This document shows positions 51,857 to 63,658 of a stretch of DNA of 64,000 nt, piece after piece. Positions within the stretch are counted from its first letter, which is position 1. Each line of letters opens with the position of its first letter. The notes under the pieces are model-generated. The model saw nothing but the letters and a program-made list of their open reading frames with translations. It searched no databases and was not told where the DNA came from. A program made the translations under genes and the position numbers. Source of the DNA: Porpolomopsis calyptriformis (taxonomy: Eukaryota > Basidiomycota > Agaricomycetes > Agaricales > Hygrophoraceae); NCBI GenBank assembly GCA_951640195.1, contig OX621172.1:1426001-1490000 (forward strand). Reading direction: 5' to 3'.

Positions 51857-53131
51857 TTATATGCTTATTGGGAACAATGGTGGCATCTTTAAAAATAGAA
51901 TTTCCATGTTAGTAACCAATTCAGTCAGATATGCACTAAAAAACAATAAACCTCCATTATGGAGTCCATTTTTTGGAGGATTTGTAATACCCATAATAGG
52001 ATATATCATGTCTGAGCTTGAATTCTTATTGTTGTCTGTTGGTCCTGAGGTTATGGTTGGTACCGACCCTTCTGGAAGTAAGTTCAAGTAGAGCTTAGAA
52101 CTCACAGGCCCATCAACAGCTGGGCTTGAACTACTTCCAGTGGCTATATTGGTAAGTGCAGCATATACTGCTGCCTCAGACCTAACAGTTGGGCTTGGAT
52201 TAATGTGATACCCTAGGGAGGGAACCTGAGGGGCTACAAATATCTCATATTTGGCCTCTGGATTCTTTGGGTGCTTGAACAAGAGGTAAGTTTCTTCTGT
52301 TCTTTTATTAATAGTAACCAGATTATCATGTAGCCATAGGTGTCCAAGTAATAAATCAAAGGGGACTGACTCCCCAATAAAGAGATTGGTATAGGTAGTA
52401 ATACCTCCACAGGTTAATGGGATATTAGATACTAATCCAGCAAGGGTTCCTACACCTCCATTAGCATTATTCATAACTAATGTCTTAGTTAGGTCCCTAG
52501 GTCTCTGAAGGATTAATTTCCATGCATCCTTACTAACCACATTCAATTGGGAACCTGTGTCAATGATAGCAGATACAGGGCACTTATCACATTTAACCTG
52601 GAGCTTAATCAGTTCCTCTCTGTCTCTAGTGAGAAAGGAAGTAGCTAGGACAGTAGTCTTCACATTCTTCCTTTTGATCATTTCTGAGAGTTTATCAGAT
52701 ATTTCCTTGGATGATCCTAGGACCTCTCTGACTTTCAGGGTGACTGATGTGTCAAGAATCTGATTAACTACCTGGTTGTCACCAATTGTAGAGGATATTT
52801 CTGATTGATGTACTGGAGATTTAGTAGAGACTTGGGGTACTAATTCTGTGGTATCTTGGGGTAGGGGTGCAGTCTGTTTAGCTCTGGATTTTCTAGTTAT
52901 ATCCTTCATGTCAATATCTTTATTAATATCTGTGGGAGGAATTCGTTTAACTCTAGCATCAATAGGTGTAGGCAGTACTTTAATAAAGTCTTTGTTGTGA
53001 TGAGGCTTCAGTACCTCAGTTGGGAGATGAGTTTGGAATCGTAAGGGGGCAGCTTTAGAGGTAGAGCTTGGGAGTGGATGAGAACCCTGGGTAGCAGCTG
53101 TGCTTTCTTTCCCTTTGGTTCTAGACTTCAT
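51857..53131 (-). CDS. Gypsy D protease-containing ORF
   Basis: The open frame is 424 aa (MKSRTKGKESTAATQGSHPL). After a low-complexity N-terminus, the aspartic protease is at about residues 180-290: CPVSAIIDTGSQLNVVSKDA carries the active D-T-G, and LFIGESVPFDLLLGHLWLHD is the second conserved (ILG-type) box. A Ser/Thr-rich tail follows. It would process the Gag-Pol precursor. A solo LTR separates it from gag upstream. Confidence 0.75.
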   Translation of the reverse strand: MKSRTKGKESTAATQGSHPLPSSTSKAAPLRFQTHLPTEVLKPHHNKDFIKVLPTPIDARVKRIPPTDINKDIDMKDITRKSRAKQTAPLPQDTTELVPQVSTKSPVHQSEISSTIGDNQVVNQILDTSVTLKVREVLGSSKEISDKLSEMIKRKNVKTTVLATSFLTRDREELIKLQVKCDKCPVSAIIDTGSQLNVVSKDAWKLILQRPRDLTKTLVMNNANGGVGTLAGLVSNIPLTCGGITTYTNLFIGESVPFDLLLGHLWLHDNLVTINKRTEETYLLFKHPKNPEAKYEIFVAPQVPSLGYHINPSPTVRSEAAVYAALTNIATGSSSSPAVDGPVSSKLYLNLLPEGSVPTITSGPTDNNKNSSSDMIYPIMGITNPPKNGLHNGGLLFFSAYLTELVTNMEILFLKMPPLFPISI

Positions 53132-53162
53132 AGGGGGATAGACTCCATCAAATACTTCCTTC

Positions 53163-53420
53163 TGTTAGGATGTGATGATCTCCTCTGCATAGAGCAGTAC
53201 TAGTTTGTACCAGTCCGAAGTTGTGGCTGATTTGTTTGTTCTTATTTGGTCAAAAATGCGTCCAAAGTCTCTGGTGTCAAGCTCACTGTTCCTTAGTATT
53301 AACAGTGAAGCTTGATACCAGGTTAGTCACTTCCTGTATTTATATCACCATATTATTAGTATTGACAGTGAAGCTTGATACCAGGTGTGGTTCTTAAGGC
53401 AGTAGCTTCTAGCCTTGATA
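53163..53420 (+). mobile_element. Solo copia LTR (258-bp form) between gypsy D gag and protease
   Basis: It is flanked by a perfect 5-bp duplication CCTTC (53158-53162, 53421-53425) and is the long form with internal duplication, like 48472-48729. Confidence 0.92.
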
Positions 53421-54915
53421 CCTTCCTAGCTGTAGTAATCTTGTGAGGGACTCTATCTGCTGCCATAACTTGTGCATCCTCATCCTGGACTTCTGGCTCA
53501 TACTCAGTGGCTAGGATTACATATACACCTGAATCATCTTTTTCAAACTCAGGTTCTAATAGGTAGTAATCTGAACAATCACTTTGCAGAGTAAGGAAAT
53601 GAGTCTGGATGGGCTTAGTCTTGTCTTGAGTGAGTCTTGCTACAGCTTGGATAAAGGTCTCTTCAGGGAGTCGATGAATAAAAGCACCATTCTTGAATAC
53701 TAGCTTCCTGTTTGCATCACATATAAGTGTGCCTGAAGCAATGAGTTCATCAATCTTAGGACAACTAGACATTCCATGTCCTTTACTTCTACAACCATAA
53801 CAGGTGATTGTGTCTCCAGTATTCCTAGGACTAGTATTGGATATAGGGAATGTGTTTGAAGAGGGAAGCATAGAAGATCTTGGTGAAGATACTCGAAGAG
53901 TAGGTGGTTTGATGCACCTAGCAATATCAGGGTCAAGTTTGAGGGCTTTATAGTAGGCAAGTCCATAGCGTAAATCATCTAGGGAGAGTTTTCCCATCTC
54001 TTTGACAAGAGATTCTACTTCATCTTGGACTAGAGTAGTAGACTTGCTAGATGCCTTCTTACCCTTGTGATCTTCTTTCTTCTAACTGGTCTTCTTCGAG
54101 GGTTTCTTGAGATCTTCATCATCAGAATCCCATCTGCTCTTATAGGACTTCTTACTATTATTCTTCTTCTTCCTTCTAGGTCTCCTTTTGGCTTCACTTT
54201 CTTCATCAGATGATGAAGAGTTATCACTTGATGTGTCTAACTGTGTTTCATCATCCCTTCTAGGGATATCTGAGTCAGAGTCAGCTAGGTTGATATCAAA
54301 CCAATTTCATTCAAATAACACTTCAGCTACTTTGATTACTTTCTTCATAGGGAATGGGGAAGTAACATCCAGAGGGATGGTTCCAGAAGCATTAATAAGT
54401 CTGGCTTCAATCACCTATCTGAGAGTCTTGTTAATTCCATTCCAGAAATAAGCAGCTTGTTCGTCTTCTGAGATTCTCTGCTTGGCTTGCAGCCATCCTG
54501 CAATAGTGATGAATCTTCTTTCATACTTCTTCCAACATGTTAATGAATGGATTTGCCTAGTCTTCCACTTATGAGTGAAAGAGAGTAGGTCTTTGACAAT
54601 GTATCGAGTTTCCTTTAAGGCAGCATCATAGTACCTATTGAGATCAGCTTCCAGCTTGGGCCAATCATTGGTCCTATAGCTTTTGAGGGCTTCAATTAAC
54701 TGGACTACTTTACTTGAGCAGTAGTCAATAAGGTGTTCACCCTTCTCCACATCAGGTACATTGTAAACTTTACATAACTAATTAAAGTGTCTGAGGAAGC
54801 ACTTGATCTGTTCATGGCTTCCACTGAACTTAGATAGAGCAGACTTCTGTCCCAGAAGGGGCATCATATCTGGGGTGCGTGTGAACTGAGATTGGACTTG
54901 AGACTGTCCAGACAT
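53421..54915 (-). pseudogene. gag: Gag of gypsy D
   Basis: It starts MSGQSQVQSQFTRTPDMMP near 54915. The capsid-like domain includes GSHEQIKCFLRHFN, YCSSKVVQLIEALKSY and KWKTRQIHSLTCWKKYERRF; an acidic/basic linker follows, then KLSLDDLRYGLAYYKALKL and a zinc knuckle CYGCRSKGHGMSSCP at about 53800. Three in-frame stops (near 54777, 54310 and 54083) break it. It ends near AADRVPHKITTARKV where the solo LTR is inserted. Confidence 0.8.
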
Positions 54916-55002
54916 AGTAAGTATTGAACACTAAGTCAAGAGTTGTGTTGATGAGTGGGGGTCTGAATAAGTTGGGGAGTGAGATTACGATCAATCACAA
55001 CA

Positions 55003-55022
55003 CCCCTCACGGTGGGCTCCAA
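55003..55022 (-). promoter_or_regulatory. Primer-binding site of gypsy D
   Basis: On the minus strand TGGAGCCCACCGTGAGGGG lies about 5 nt after the LTR. It begins with TGG, as expected for pairing with a tRNA CCA end, and predicts a tRNA whose 3' acceptor strand is GGTGGGCT-CCA. I cannot name that tRNA with confidence. Gypsy F has nearly the same site (60006). Confidence 0.65.
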
Positions 55023-55026
55023 ATTA

Positions 55027-56047
55027 TATCAGGTGAAATATAAATACTTTACTTCTAGAACTACTAGAGTTATACGTCAATCAAGTAAGTCCTAGTTGTT
55101 CGGGGGAGATGTGAATTGATTGAGTAATGGTCACTTCCTCCTTTGATGGGGCTTGAGTAATCCTTGGCTAGGATGTACAGATGAATAGGCTATCCAAACT
55201 GAATGGATAGTATTGGCTGGGAGAACAAGAATTAAGTCAACGGCTGACTTAGAAGAATACATATCACAGTGAGGTCTCTCCAATAAGGACTGAGACTTAG
55301 AGTGTGTGATGAATAAGCAGGGGCTGAAGTAAGATAAGATAGTCCACAATGGCTATCTTCAACTTACAGAAAACGTCAAGGGGTGATTCCTAAGTTGATT
55401 CTTCACGTAAGAGGGCTTAGGTGAAATCACACAGGGTATAAGCTTAATAGACTAGACTAGATTGGATGTATTGACTACAGACAAGTAGTATCAATAAGGG
55501 ATAGCACTAGGTACTGAGTACTAGGGGTGAGTTCAAGGGAAAGGGGAGAGTGGGGGGGAGGGGGGATAAAGTGGGGTAAAAGTGAACTGAACTCCTCACT
55601 GGTCAAAAGGGGGCCCTTTATATATGTTTGAGAACAATGGGTAATGAGAACAATGGAAAATAAGAACAATGGATAAAAGAACAATAAGGAGTTTGAATTG
55701 TGACTCACTATGAGTCAGACAATGAGGAGAACAATGGAGGAGATTAATATGAGTCATAGTGACTCAGAGAACAATGGAGTGATAACAGAACAATAGAGAA
55801 ATGGGATATGAGTTATTCTGACTCAGAGAACAATAGGAAAGAATGCTATTGTCCATGATAAGATAGCATAGGTAAAGACAGTAGTGTATCTTATCTGAGA
55901 TAAGATAATATGTGAGGGATAGTGATATCTTATCTAAGATAAGATAAGATAAGATAAGATAAAGGATATTTGAGCTATGGATGCTACTTGCTGAATGCAT
56001 AATCTTTGGTTAAGTTTGATACTAAATCAGTTTGGGATCATAATACA
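55027..56047 (-). repeat. 5' LTR of gypsy D
   Basis: It is about 1 kb. Read on the minus strand it starts near GGGATCAT's complement (ATGATCCCAAACTG), then has GATA-type arrays, CCATTGTTCT repeats mixed with TGACTCA motifs, TATATAAAGG, and ends CACCTGATA. The right flank ACAGG (56045-56049) recurs, reversed, beside the LTR at 2378-3377. Confidence 0.85.
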
Positions 56048-57540
56048 GGGAGCTCAACAGAGGAATACCAGCAAAACCTTAGGCTAGTCAAGACAGCATG
56101 CAACAAGACACAGTATGAGTTGCATCAACTTCAGACAGGTATCTGCAAGCCTAGCATATTTTCAGTACTTCCTTGTATTCTGGAGGTTCCTAAATGCTTT
56201 AGCATCGACATTATGCACCTTCCAGCCCTCAACATACCTGATCTCTTAGTAAAACTGTGGAATGGGACCTTAGACTGTAATCAAGATGATGACAAGGTGT
56301 CCTGGGATTGGGCCGTACTCCAAGGCAGCCTGTAGAAGGAACATGGCAAAGCAGTTGCGAATACGACACTACATCTTCCAGGGTCATTTGACCACCCTCC
56401 CTGCAACCCTGCTGAGAAGATCAATAGTGGTTACAAGGCATAGGAGTTCCTAATGTACCTCTTTGGACTTGGACTAGGCCTGTTCTACAATGTGCTACTA
56501 GAATTATACTAGAAAAACTTCTGCAAGCTTGTATTTGGTATCTGGATACTTTACTAGAAGTCTGTCACCCCTGCTGAACTCATATCTGCTCACTAGGCAC
56601 TCTTACAGTTTGCTGAGGAATTTGAGACTTTGTACTATTAGTGCAAACATTCCTGCCTCCACTTCATGCATCCTGCGATTCACACCCTAGGCCATCTCAC
56701 AGTAGAAGTTATTCAAGTGGGGCCTAGGATTTACTCTTCTCAATAGATGATAGAGCAAATAATTAGAAACTTAGGTCAAGAGGTCAAGCAACCATCAAAT
56801 TCATTCATCAATCTCTCCCAGTATGGGCTTCTCTGATCACAAGTCAATACCTTGAAAGCTATGGTACCTAACCTTGAGCCTCTAACTAATAACCTTCCCT
56901 AAGGATCAATTGACCTTGGGGATGGTTATATTTTACTTTGCGCAATGGACAATGTAGCATGGCTAGTGCAGCTACCTGAAGCGCTTGTAATCACACAGTA
57001 TCTACAAGAATGTTATGCAGACTTAAATGGGTGGAACTCACAAGTTGTACACTGGGCACCCATCTGTCTACCCAATGGGCAAATAGCACAATCAGCATAG
57101 AAGGAGCTGTTGAAAAGATTAGACCAAGTATGAATATCTAGGATGGTTAAGGTACATCTCTACTTGTATTTGTACTAGCGACATTAACTGCTATTGTTGC
57201 AGCTGTGTTGGCATAGGTCCCTCACTTTTGGTGAGGTACTATTTTATTTTAGGCTGCAAGTCTACAATAATGATCTCCATATGCTTGCAGTTATCTCACT
57301 GTTCAGCCCCCCTAACTCGATACTCCTTTCCACATCATTTCACACAGTTTAGTCATGTAGGAAGCAGGGCAATGCTCAATTGGTGGTAGTGAATGTCAAA
57401 CACATCTACTCCATCATTGCAATAGTCCTGCACCAACCAAACATCCCTGGGCACCTAATCTAGGACTTATTTTTTGTGGTTAAGAAGCCTGGGCTCAATG
57501 TAGCAAATATGGGTGGGATAGATGATGATATTGACAAAGA
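56048..57540 (+). pseudogene. C-terminal half of a Tnp2-type (CACTA-like) transposase
   Basis: The frame opens GSSTEEYQQNLRLVKTACN and continues TQYELHQLQTGICKPSIFS, CFSIDIMHLPALNIPDLLV, TLHLPGSFDHPPCNPAEKIN, FGLGLGLFYN, HFMHPAIHTLGHLTVEVIQ, EQIIRNLGQEVKQPSN and SQVNTLKAMVPNLEP, blocks known from fungal Tnp2-like transposases, where IDIMHL carries a conserved Asp. About ten stops show that it is dead. Its missing upstream part corresponds to 6600-7790 (+) and 3590-3378 (-). Confidence 0.75.
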
Positions 57541-58038
57541 GTAAATACATTTATAACTGTATGAGTGACAAGAAAACATGTACCTCTATCATACATATGG
57601 AGTTTCAATTTATCCATAACATCAAATGCCCCCCATCTCAGCATGCTGGGATTGCTCCTATCACCGTTCCCTGTGGATGTGTCTTTATCAAGTGCTCTGG
57701 ATCCAACACCATTGCCTGGAAGTCTAGCTTTTTCCTATTCAGATGAATATCAGCTCTCAAATCAAAGTCAATTATTAGCCAGCAATAATTTGGTATTATT
57801 TATGAAATTATTAGCATTAGTTTTACCATTATCTCAATGAATAAACAGATATACCACCAGCTTGCACATATGCACAAGGAATTAGAAAACATAAAGCAAG
57901 AGAATTCCTACCTGAAAGCACAGAAAGACACATACGAGTGCGTGGTTATCTGTTTCCAAGTAATGTATGCTAATAATCCAAAGAAATGCATACATGCTTC
58001 TTGCCAGTTCTGTACCGCAGGTTATATCTATCACTAAC
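57541..58038 (+). other. Tnp2 3' flank with a short coiled-coil ORF
   Basis: A 66-aa ORF (57837-58037, MNKQIYHQLAHMHKELENIK) looks like a coiled coil, but I cannot tie it to a family. Nothing else is recognisable. The stretch may belong to the Tnp2 transposon. Confidence 0.3.
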
Positions 58039-58233
58039 TGTAAGGGTTGGGGATAAGTTATCACACTTTGCTCAATACCAGGATATGCATAGAACCAATG
58101 TATTGGGGCAATCTGGTATAAGTAGGAGTGGGATGTAAACTTATTGTTTACCTAAGTGTAACCAGTACTTAAGGTATCCAGTACAAATATGTACAAACAC
58201 AGCACAGTGGCTGTATGTAACATATCTGTTACA
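58039..58233 (-). repeat. Small LTR (195 bp), family G
   Basis: Read on the minus strand it runs TGTAACAGATATGTTACA to CCCAACCCTTACA, with inverted ends TGTAA/TTACA, and is directly preceded by a polypurine tract AAAGGGGGAGGA (58234-58246 reversed). That makes it the 3' LTR of an element lying to the right on the minus strand. The size and polypurine tract resemble copia, but the sequence is not that of the other copia LTRs. Confidence 0.65.
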
Positions 58234-58379
58234 TCCTCCCCCTTTGGCTTAACTGCCGGGGTAAGTTAAGCCTGAGAGCCAGGCAGAGTACACATAAAAT
58301 TATCTATATAATACAAAGAAGGAACTAAGGAAAACAGAAACCTAACACTGTAGTAATACAACTGCAGTGACAACTACAT

Positions 58380-59105
58380 TCATCCATAGTCTATTGGGAC
58401 ATCAGGTATCTCTGATGTGCTATCAATATGTTCCTGAAGTGAAGCTGGCTCAGGTTCAGGGATCAGCAAGCCAAGTGATACTTGCTCGCTATCACTGCCT
58501 CACAGCGCAGTGCTGTCTTGCAAATCACACTGTGAATGGCATCGTGAAGTGCAGGATGAGTCCTAGCCATGGGGTGGTCCACGCTCAGCAAGTGTGTATG
58601 TAGTTTGTCCATGCCGAGTGAATGAGTTAGATGCATCAAATGCATCTTGGGTGATAAGGCCCACAGATGAGGTGATAGACTCATCAGTGGATGAGATATG
58701 AGATAGGGGATGTCAGTGGGGACATCTGTCAGGGAACCACGTGTCATTTCTATCACAAAGTGACAGCGGGACACCATTCCTTTCAAGGGTATTACACACA
58801 GATTCTCTGTACATCTCGAGGGTGGATAAGTCTGAGACATTACCCTGGAGGGTGTCCTCGAGCCATTGAAAGGCATATACAAAGGCATCGTCCACCTGTT
58901 TGAATGTAATGCCTTGTCCAGAGAAGAACAGAATGAGGGATTGTTCTGTGATATTAGATAACCCAGAGTACCAGGCTGGTTCTCTGGGGGGTTCCGCAAT
59001 GGACAGGTTTGATCCCATCACAAGTGATTGGTAGTGGCCAGGCATTCCAAACAGGAGGGCCACCGCTCTGATGTATTGCGACTGTATCTGGTTGGCATCT
59101 GTCAA
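58380..59105 (-). pseudogene. Unrecognised ORF upstream of the family G LTR
   Basis: One minus-strand frame with three stops (near 58713, 58563, 58500) reads DANQIQSQYIRAVALLFGMP, SIAEPPREPAWYSGLSNITE, DDAFVYAFQWLEDTLQG and DRNDTWFPDRC, and ends PEPEPASLQEHIDSTSEIPD. The composition looks like a real protein. It ends about 135 bp before the polypurine tract of family G, so it may be the last ORF of that element. I recognise no domain. Confidence 0.45.
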
Positions 59106-59408
59106 TGATCTAGTGGGAGCACAGGTCTTAGGTGACTTCGGTTTGAGTCAACTAACTAGAAGCATCCCACAGAGGCTTCGCAGCGAAATACTGCCATCTC
59201 ATTCCAAGTGCACTCTAGGGTGTGCAGCATAGCAGTTTATGTAAAACCAATGAGCCCACTATTCCAGGGAGCTTGTGGTAGTTGGCTGAGATGGGTTAAT
59301 CCGTCCATGCATAGAAGAAGTTAGCACCTGTACAGGTGAATCGGTGGAGTCACCTGAAGCCTAGGTGGGAACTCTCCAATTGATTAATGCGATGTATTGA
59401 GTATCCAT
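59106..59408. other. Short unassigned spacer
   Basis: No convincing ORF or repeat end was found between the family G ORF and the family F LTR. Confidence 0.3.
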
Positions 59409-60002
59409 TGATATGACCCCTCCATCCCCTGAGCACCATATATTCAACTATACAAATACTAGATGCCTATCAAGTCCTTTGTATATGAACACGAACCCTG
59501 CAAATGCCCCTGATAGCTCCTGAACATCCCGAATGAGTTTGAGAATCATCGAACTCTCCAAACGCGATCGAAGCTTTCCGAACGTGAATGAAAGTTTGTA
59601 TATCAAAGGGAAGACACTATTCAAAGGCATTATTTCTCTTCTATTTCTCCCTTTTCATTTGACTTCTTCATTCCCATTCACTACTTTCCCTTTAGATCAT
59701 TAGAGAGGCTCCCCTTTTATCATATACATTCAAAGGGATCCTTGTACTAGAAGATATATATACTGTATGTTGTAGCTGGTGATCTAACAAGTTAGATATT
59801 TGCTTCTCTCTCACTCTCGAGTCTAGATCTTCTAAGACTTCCTCTTTCAATCTTCTGATTGTCCCGATTCCCCAGTCAATCTCATTTGTGAACAATCAAA
59901 GACTCCCTTTCCTCAATCATTCATAGACTGTGTCGAGACTCTTTATAGTCATCCTCACACCTTGTTCTGTGTTCAGTTCTCATACACAAAGCAGATGTAT
60001 CA
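59409..60002 (+). repeat. 5' LTR of gypsy F (594 bp)
   Basis: It runs TGATATGACCCC to GCAGATGTATCA, with inverted ends TGATA/TATCA. It is followed by TTT and then the primer site TGGAGCCCACCGCGAGGG (60006-60023), nearly the same as in gypsy D. The boundaries are inferred from the end repeats and primer site. Confidence 0.7.
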
Positions 60003-60005
60003 TTT

Positions 60006-60023
60006 TGGAGCCCACCGCGAGGG
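60006..60023 (+). promoter_or_regulatory. Primer-binding site of gypsy F
   Basis: TGGAGCCCACCGCGAGGG begins 3 nt after the LTR and matches the gypsy D site except for one base. It is consistent with priming by the 3' end of a tRNA. Confidence 0.65.
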
Positions 60024-60260
60024 CCCACTAATAAATCTTAAAAGATTCCTTCGACTCAGTCCTTCGAACTGCCATTCCTGACACACAATCGAGTCACTCA
60101 AAGCACTACCCTACAAGATAGATTAACTTGGAACATCAATCTGACCCAACTAGCACTTCCCAACCTACTAATAAATCGAAATTCAACTTCGATCAACCAA
60201 CCCAATTCACCTGATGAACCATCCTCTACCTTATTGCTTTCGTCATTATCTTCGATTTCT

Positions 60261-61766
60261 ATGACAACTATGATGACTCCACCAAATCTAGTTATGCCCA
60301 CTTGTGGTCACTCAACCACCCCGAAGTTCAACCCTGAACAACCTCGAGAACTTTGAAGATACTTCTAAGACCTCAGAGGTCTTTTTGCTAACTGTAGCAT
60401 CAATGACGACAATGCTAAGAAGACTTACACCTGCAAATACATTGACATCAATACCTCTGAACTCTGGGAATACCAAATGGAGTTCCAAACTGGACATACA
60501 TTCAATGAATTCATTGCTGCCATTTACAAGCTCTACCTAGGATTAGAAGACAATTGAAAGTGGTCCATCGCTGATATGGACAAAATAATTGGAGAACAGC
60601 TTCGACTAGGGATTATGAATACGAATGAACTCGGAGTGTATTTCTGATTGTTCCTTGTGATTACCAAATTTTTGTGATCAAAGAATAGAATCTCCGAAGT
60701 GGAACAAAGTCACGCTTTTGTCTGAGGATTCTAACCCAAACTCTAGTCTAGGATAGTCTGATGACTAGAAATCAAGTTCCCTGATCACTTCCCTGATGAT
60801 CCTTATAGGGTAAACGATATCAATGAGGCAGCCCATTGTATTCTCTATGGAACGTCTCCAAACACTTTCTTATCACGCAAAACTATAACTTCAATAATAA
60901 CTACTACCCCTGCCACTAAACAAGAAGACCTCAGCGTCTTCATGGAGAAACTAATGACTATGCTAGTCAAAACCCTGGACAATAGAGGTCCCCTGAAACG
61001 AAACCTGCCCCCTCGATCGCCACAATCTTTGGAATGATGACCTAATGCTCCCAACCTATTTGAGCTGAAAACTTGTATCTTCTGTGGAAGTCCTAATCAC
61101 TTCATCGGAAGCTACCTAACCTGCCGCGAATATATTCAAAATGGTTGATACAAGAAAAACTTCAAAGGAAGGATCATACTCCTGAACAACAGGTTCGTCC
61201 CCTAGCAAATGCTGGGAAAAACCTTGAAAGAATGAATGGACAAATTGTACAAGCAAAACCTGACTCTGACCGCTGGAATAATGTATGGAATTTCAGCAGG
61301 TATTAATCACGATCCAGTGACCAAAACATACCAACTATCCGCCAACAAATGGATCGCTACTCTCGAAAAAGAGATCTTCGCATTAAGGAGCAAAAAGATG
61401 TTCGATAGAGTAGAGATTGTTTGGCCTCGACGATAGCAACCAGATAAAGAGAAAGTGACCAACAAACTATTGAGCACTCCGATCGCAACCACCCCGACTC
61501 AGCCAGCTATGCAGGAACATCCGTTCGCAAAAGTGAAAGAGTCCAACTACATACCACCCCATATCTGGAACTTTAGCTCTCCGATAGTGAAGAGAGACAA
61601 AGACCCCTCATACCACACTCAAGTGCTGATTCAAGACTCGAAAATTGCCTCCGATGTCTATACCCATTTGATGAAAACCCCTTGCATCACACTTTCCCCT
61701 GAAGAGTTGCTATCCCTCTCACCCAAAGTTCGATTGAAGGTTCGAGAGGCAGTAACCCCTAAATGA
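60261..61766 (+). pseudogene. gag: Gag of gypsy F
   Basis: The frame starts MTTMMTPPNLVMPTCGHSTT and continues PKFNPEQPRELRRYF-like sequence, FANCSINDDNAKKTYTCKYI, ELWEYQMEFQTGHTFNEFIA and IGEQLRLGIMNTNELG, a gag type known in mushroom gypsy elements. A zinc knuckle CIFCGSPNHFIGSYLTC lies at about 61075-61130. The later part (61236-61766) includes YQLSANKWIATLEKEIFALR and PYIPPHIWNF-like sequence. Several stops and one-base shifts break it. Confidence 0.7.
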
Positions 61767-62560
61767 ACTCAGCCTACTAGTAGACCAATTGCGGTTAAAA
61801 CCGTTGAAATAGAAGCAATTCTGAATGACGCTCTCCCCTATTGTGATGATGATGATTGTTCAATCACCATTCCCAACCCTTATGAATCGTATCTAAACAC
61901 CCTCTCATCCAATGAAACCCCTCACACTGTTACTGTCACAAAAGAATTGCACACTCTCCGATCGATCATCATGTTGATCAATCATAAAGAAATGATTGAA
62001 TGTATCATTAATCCTGGATCTCAGATAATCACCATGTCCAAAGCTGTTTGTCACAATTTAGGACTAATCTATGACCTGACCATTCAACTCAATATGCAAT
62101 TAGCGAATGGCAAAATAGACCAATCCTTAGGTCTCGCAAGGAATGTCCCCTGTCAGATTGGTGATATAACCCTCTACCTCCAGACTCATGTTATTCGCGC
62201 TCCCACCTACAATATCTTGCTTGGAAGACCATTCGACATTTTAGCACAAAGTCTCGTCAAGAATTTTGCTGACAAAAACTAGACAATCACTATTTGTGAT
62301 CCAAATTGCAGAAGGACTGTCACGATTCCGATGGTTCCACAAGGTCTACTGAAACATCGTTCAGATTTTCCCTCATCAAGGATTTGATTCCTGATCAAGG
62401 AGAGATCACGATAATTCTAGATTACAACCACACTACATCTATGCTATCTGTCAATTCCTGTGTGCCTCTACGCACAACAAATAAAGTTTCAACAGTTTCC
62501 CATGCTTATTTATCCGCTTGTGACCTCCCCAACCTTATCTATAAATCTTGATCGACTAGC
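61767..62560 (+). pseudogene. Protease of gypsy F with a mutated active site
   Basis: The 111-aa frame (61947-62282) reads LRSIIMLINHKEMIECIINP, GSQIITMSKAVCHNLGLIYD, QSLGLARNVPCQIGDITLYL and APTYNILLGRPFDILAQSL. The active-site motif in this clade is I-D-P-G-S; here it is I-N-P-G-S (AAT for GAT), so the enzyme would be inactive. The second box ILLGRPFD is intact. After a stop at 62281 the frame continues to about 62560. Confidence 0.75.
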
Positions 62561-62639
62561 AATTGAGCTTCCAATTCCAACCGTCTTGATCGATTAATAG
62601 AAATTGCAACCTTCCTCACATCAAAAAAGAAATACAAAC

Positions 62640-63119
62640 CTATCTCAAAGAAAGTTCACTCCATAGTAGCTGAACTCCCCAACAAGTTCCGAATAATGTG
62701 AATAATCCTTGGCAGTCCACTCGCAGACATACCAACACTTGACCCGAACCCCCTGACATTTACTCCAACTGAACGATACACAACCAAACAAATGGAGCTT
62801 GTTAATAAAGCTTACCCCAGAGATTTCCTTTGGCCTTAGGAAAGGGCCCTCCTTCATGATTTCATGAGAAAGCAAGATCTCGCCTTTGCCTAGAATGACT
62901 CTGAATGAGGATGTTTCAGATCCGACTTCTTCCCTCCCATTGACCTTCCGGTCATACCACATACGCCTTGGGTGCAGAAGAATATTCCAATTCCCCCAGG
63001 GATCTACTATGAAGTGTGCAAAGTTATCCAGCAAAAAATTGACGCTGGTGTCTATGAACCCTTGAACTCCTCCTATCAATCGCGATGGTTCACCATTCTA
63101 AAGAAAGGAGGGAAAGAAC
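62640..63119 (+). pseudogene. pol: Start of the gypsy F RT region, cut by gypsy B''
   Basis: The frame gives RIMxIILGSPLADIPTLDPN-type sequence, LVNKAYPRDFLWP, then IPHTPWVQKNIPIPPGIYYE, DAGVYEPLNSSYQSRWFTIL and KKGGKEL, where the family B LTR inserts. It aligns with gypsy D at 48950-48470. The remainder of F is beyond the insertion, outside the window. Confidence 0.75.
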
Positions 63120-63479
63120 TGTCAGAGATATATTTTTTCTTTTTCCTTTACTTGTCTATTCCTATTTATATCAGACAGTTTACATTAATAGCCGCTTAGC
63201 CACCTAAGCTCTGCTTAGTAATAGAAGGTGACCAAGCCATATCTATATTTAGTCTACCATCACTCTCCTTATCTACATGACTCATCCATAGTCGTTACGA
63301 CTCACATGTAGTCAGTATGACTCATACTTAGCTAGTATATAAAGCTAGCAGTAGATAGACTTAGGATAAGTCTGTTTCTTTCATTAACACCCCCAATCAG
63401 TAGTCTGCCAACCCTTTAAAACCCTACACCCAGAGCCTGAAGTAAAACCTTGTGATCAACCCTAGACTGCTGTCTAACA
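63120..63479 (+). repeat. 5' LTR of gypsy B'' (family B)
   Basis: The LTR is 360 bp, TGTCAGAGATATAT to TGCTGTCTAACA, inserted in gypsy F after AGAAC. It holds two TGACTCA motifs, the TATA box and AAGTCTGTTTCT (63368-63379). The primer site AGAAACAAACTT (63480-63491) pairs with that at 11 of 12 positions. Confidence 0.9.
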
Positions 63480-63658
63480 AGAAACAAACTTCCTTCTTGC
63501 TCACTCCACGCTATACAACCTCTACTCTGTCTGGCCAGCACTGAAGGTCTTCACCCACCAGATCACTTTCACCACCCAGACATCAACATCGATTAGGCTT
63601 GCTCTCTCCCCTTGGATTCCCATCAAGCCCCCCAATATCCAACTGCCACCGTTCCACC

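Larger units (their letters stand above)
46398..56047 (-). mobile_element. Large Ty3/gypsy element D (5' LTR to integrase)
   Basis: In transcription order it has a 1-kb 5' LTR (55027-56047), a TGGAGCCCACC primer site, gag, protease, a long extra region, RT, RNase H and an integrase cut by the copia element at 46397. It has no chromodomain part in the window and its 3' LTR is not adjacent; the LTR at 2378-3377 is a candidate. Two solo copia LTRs sit inside it. Its LTR and primer-site type differ from A and B and match family F at 59409. Confidence 0.85.
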
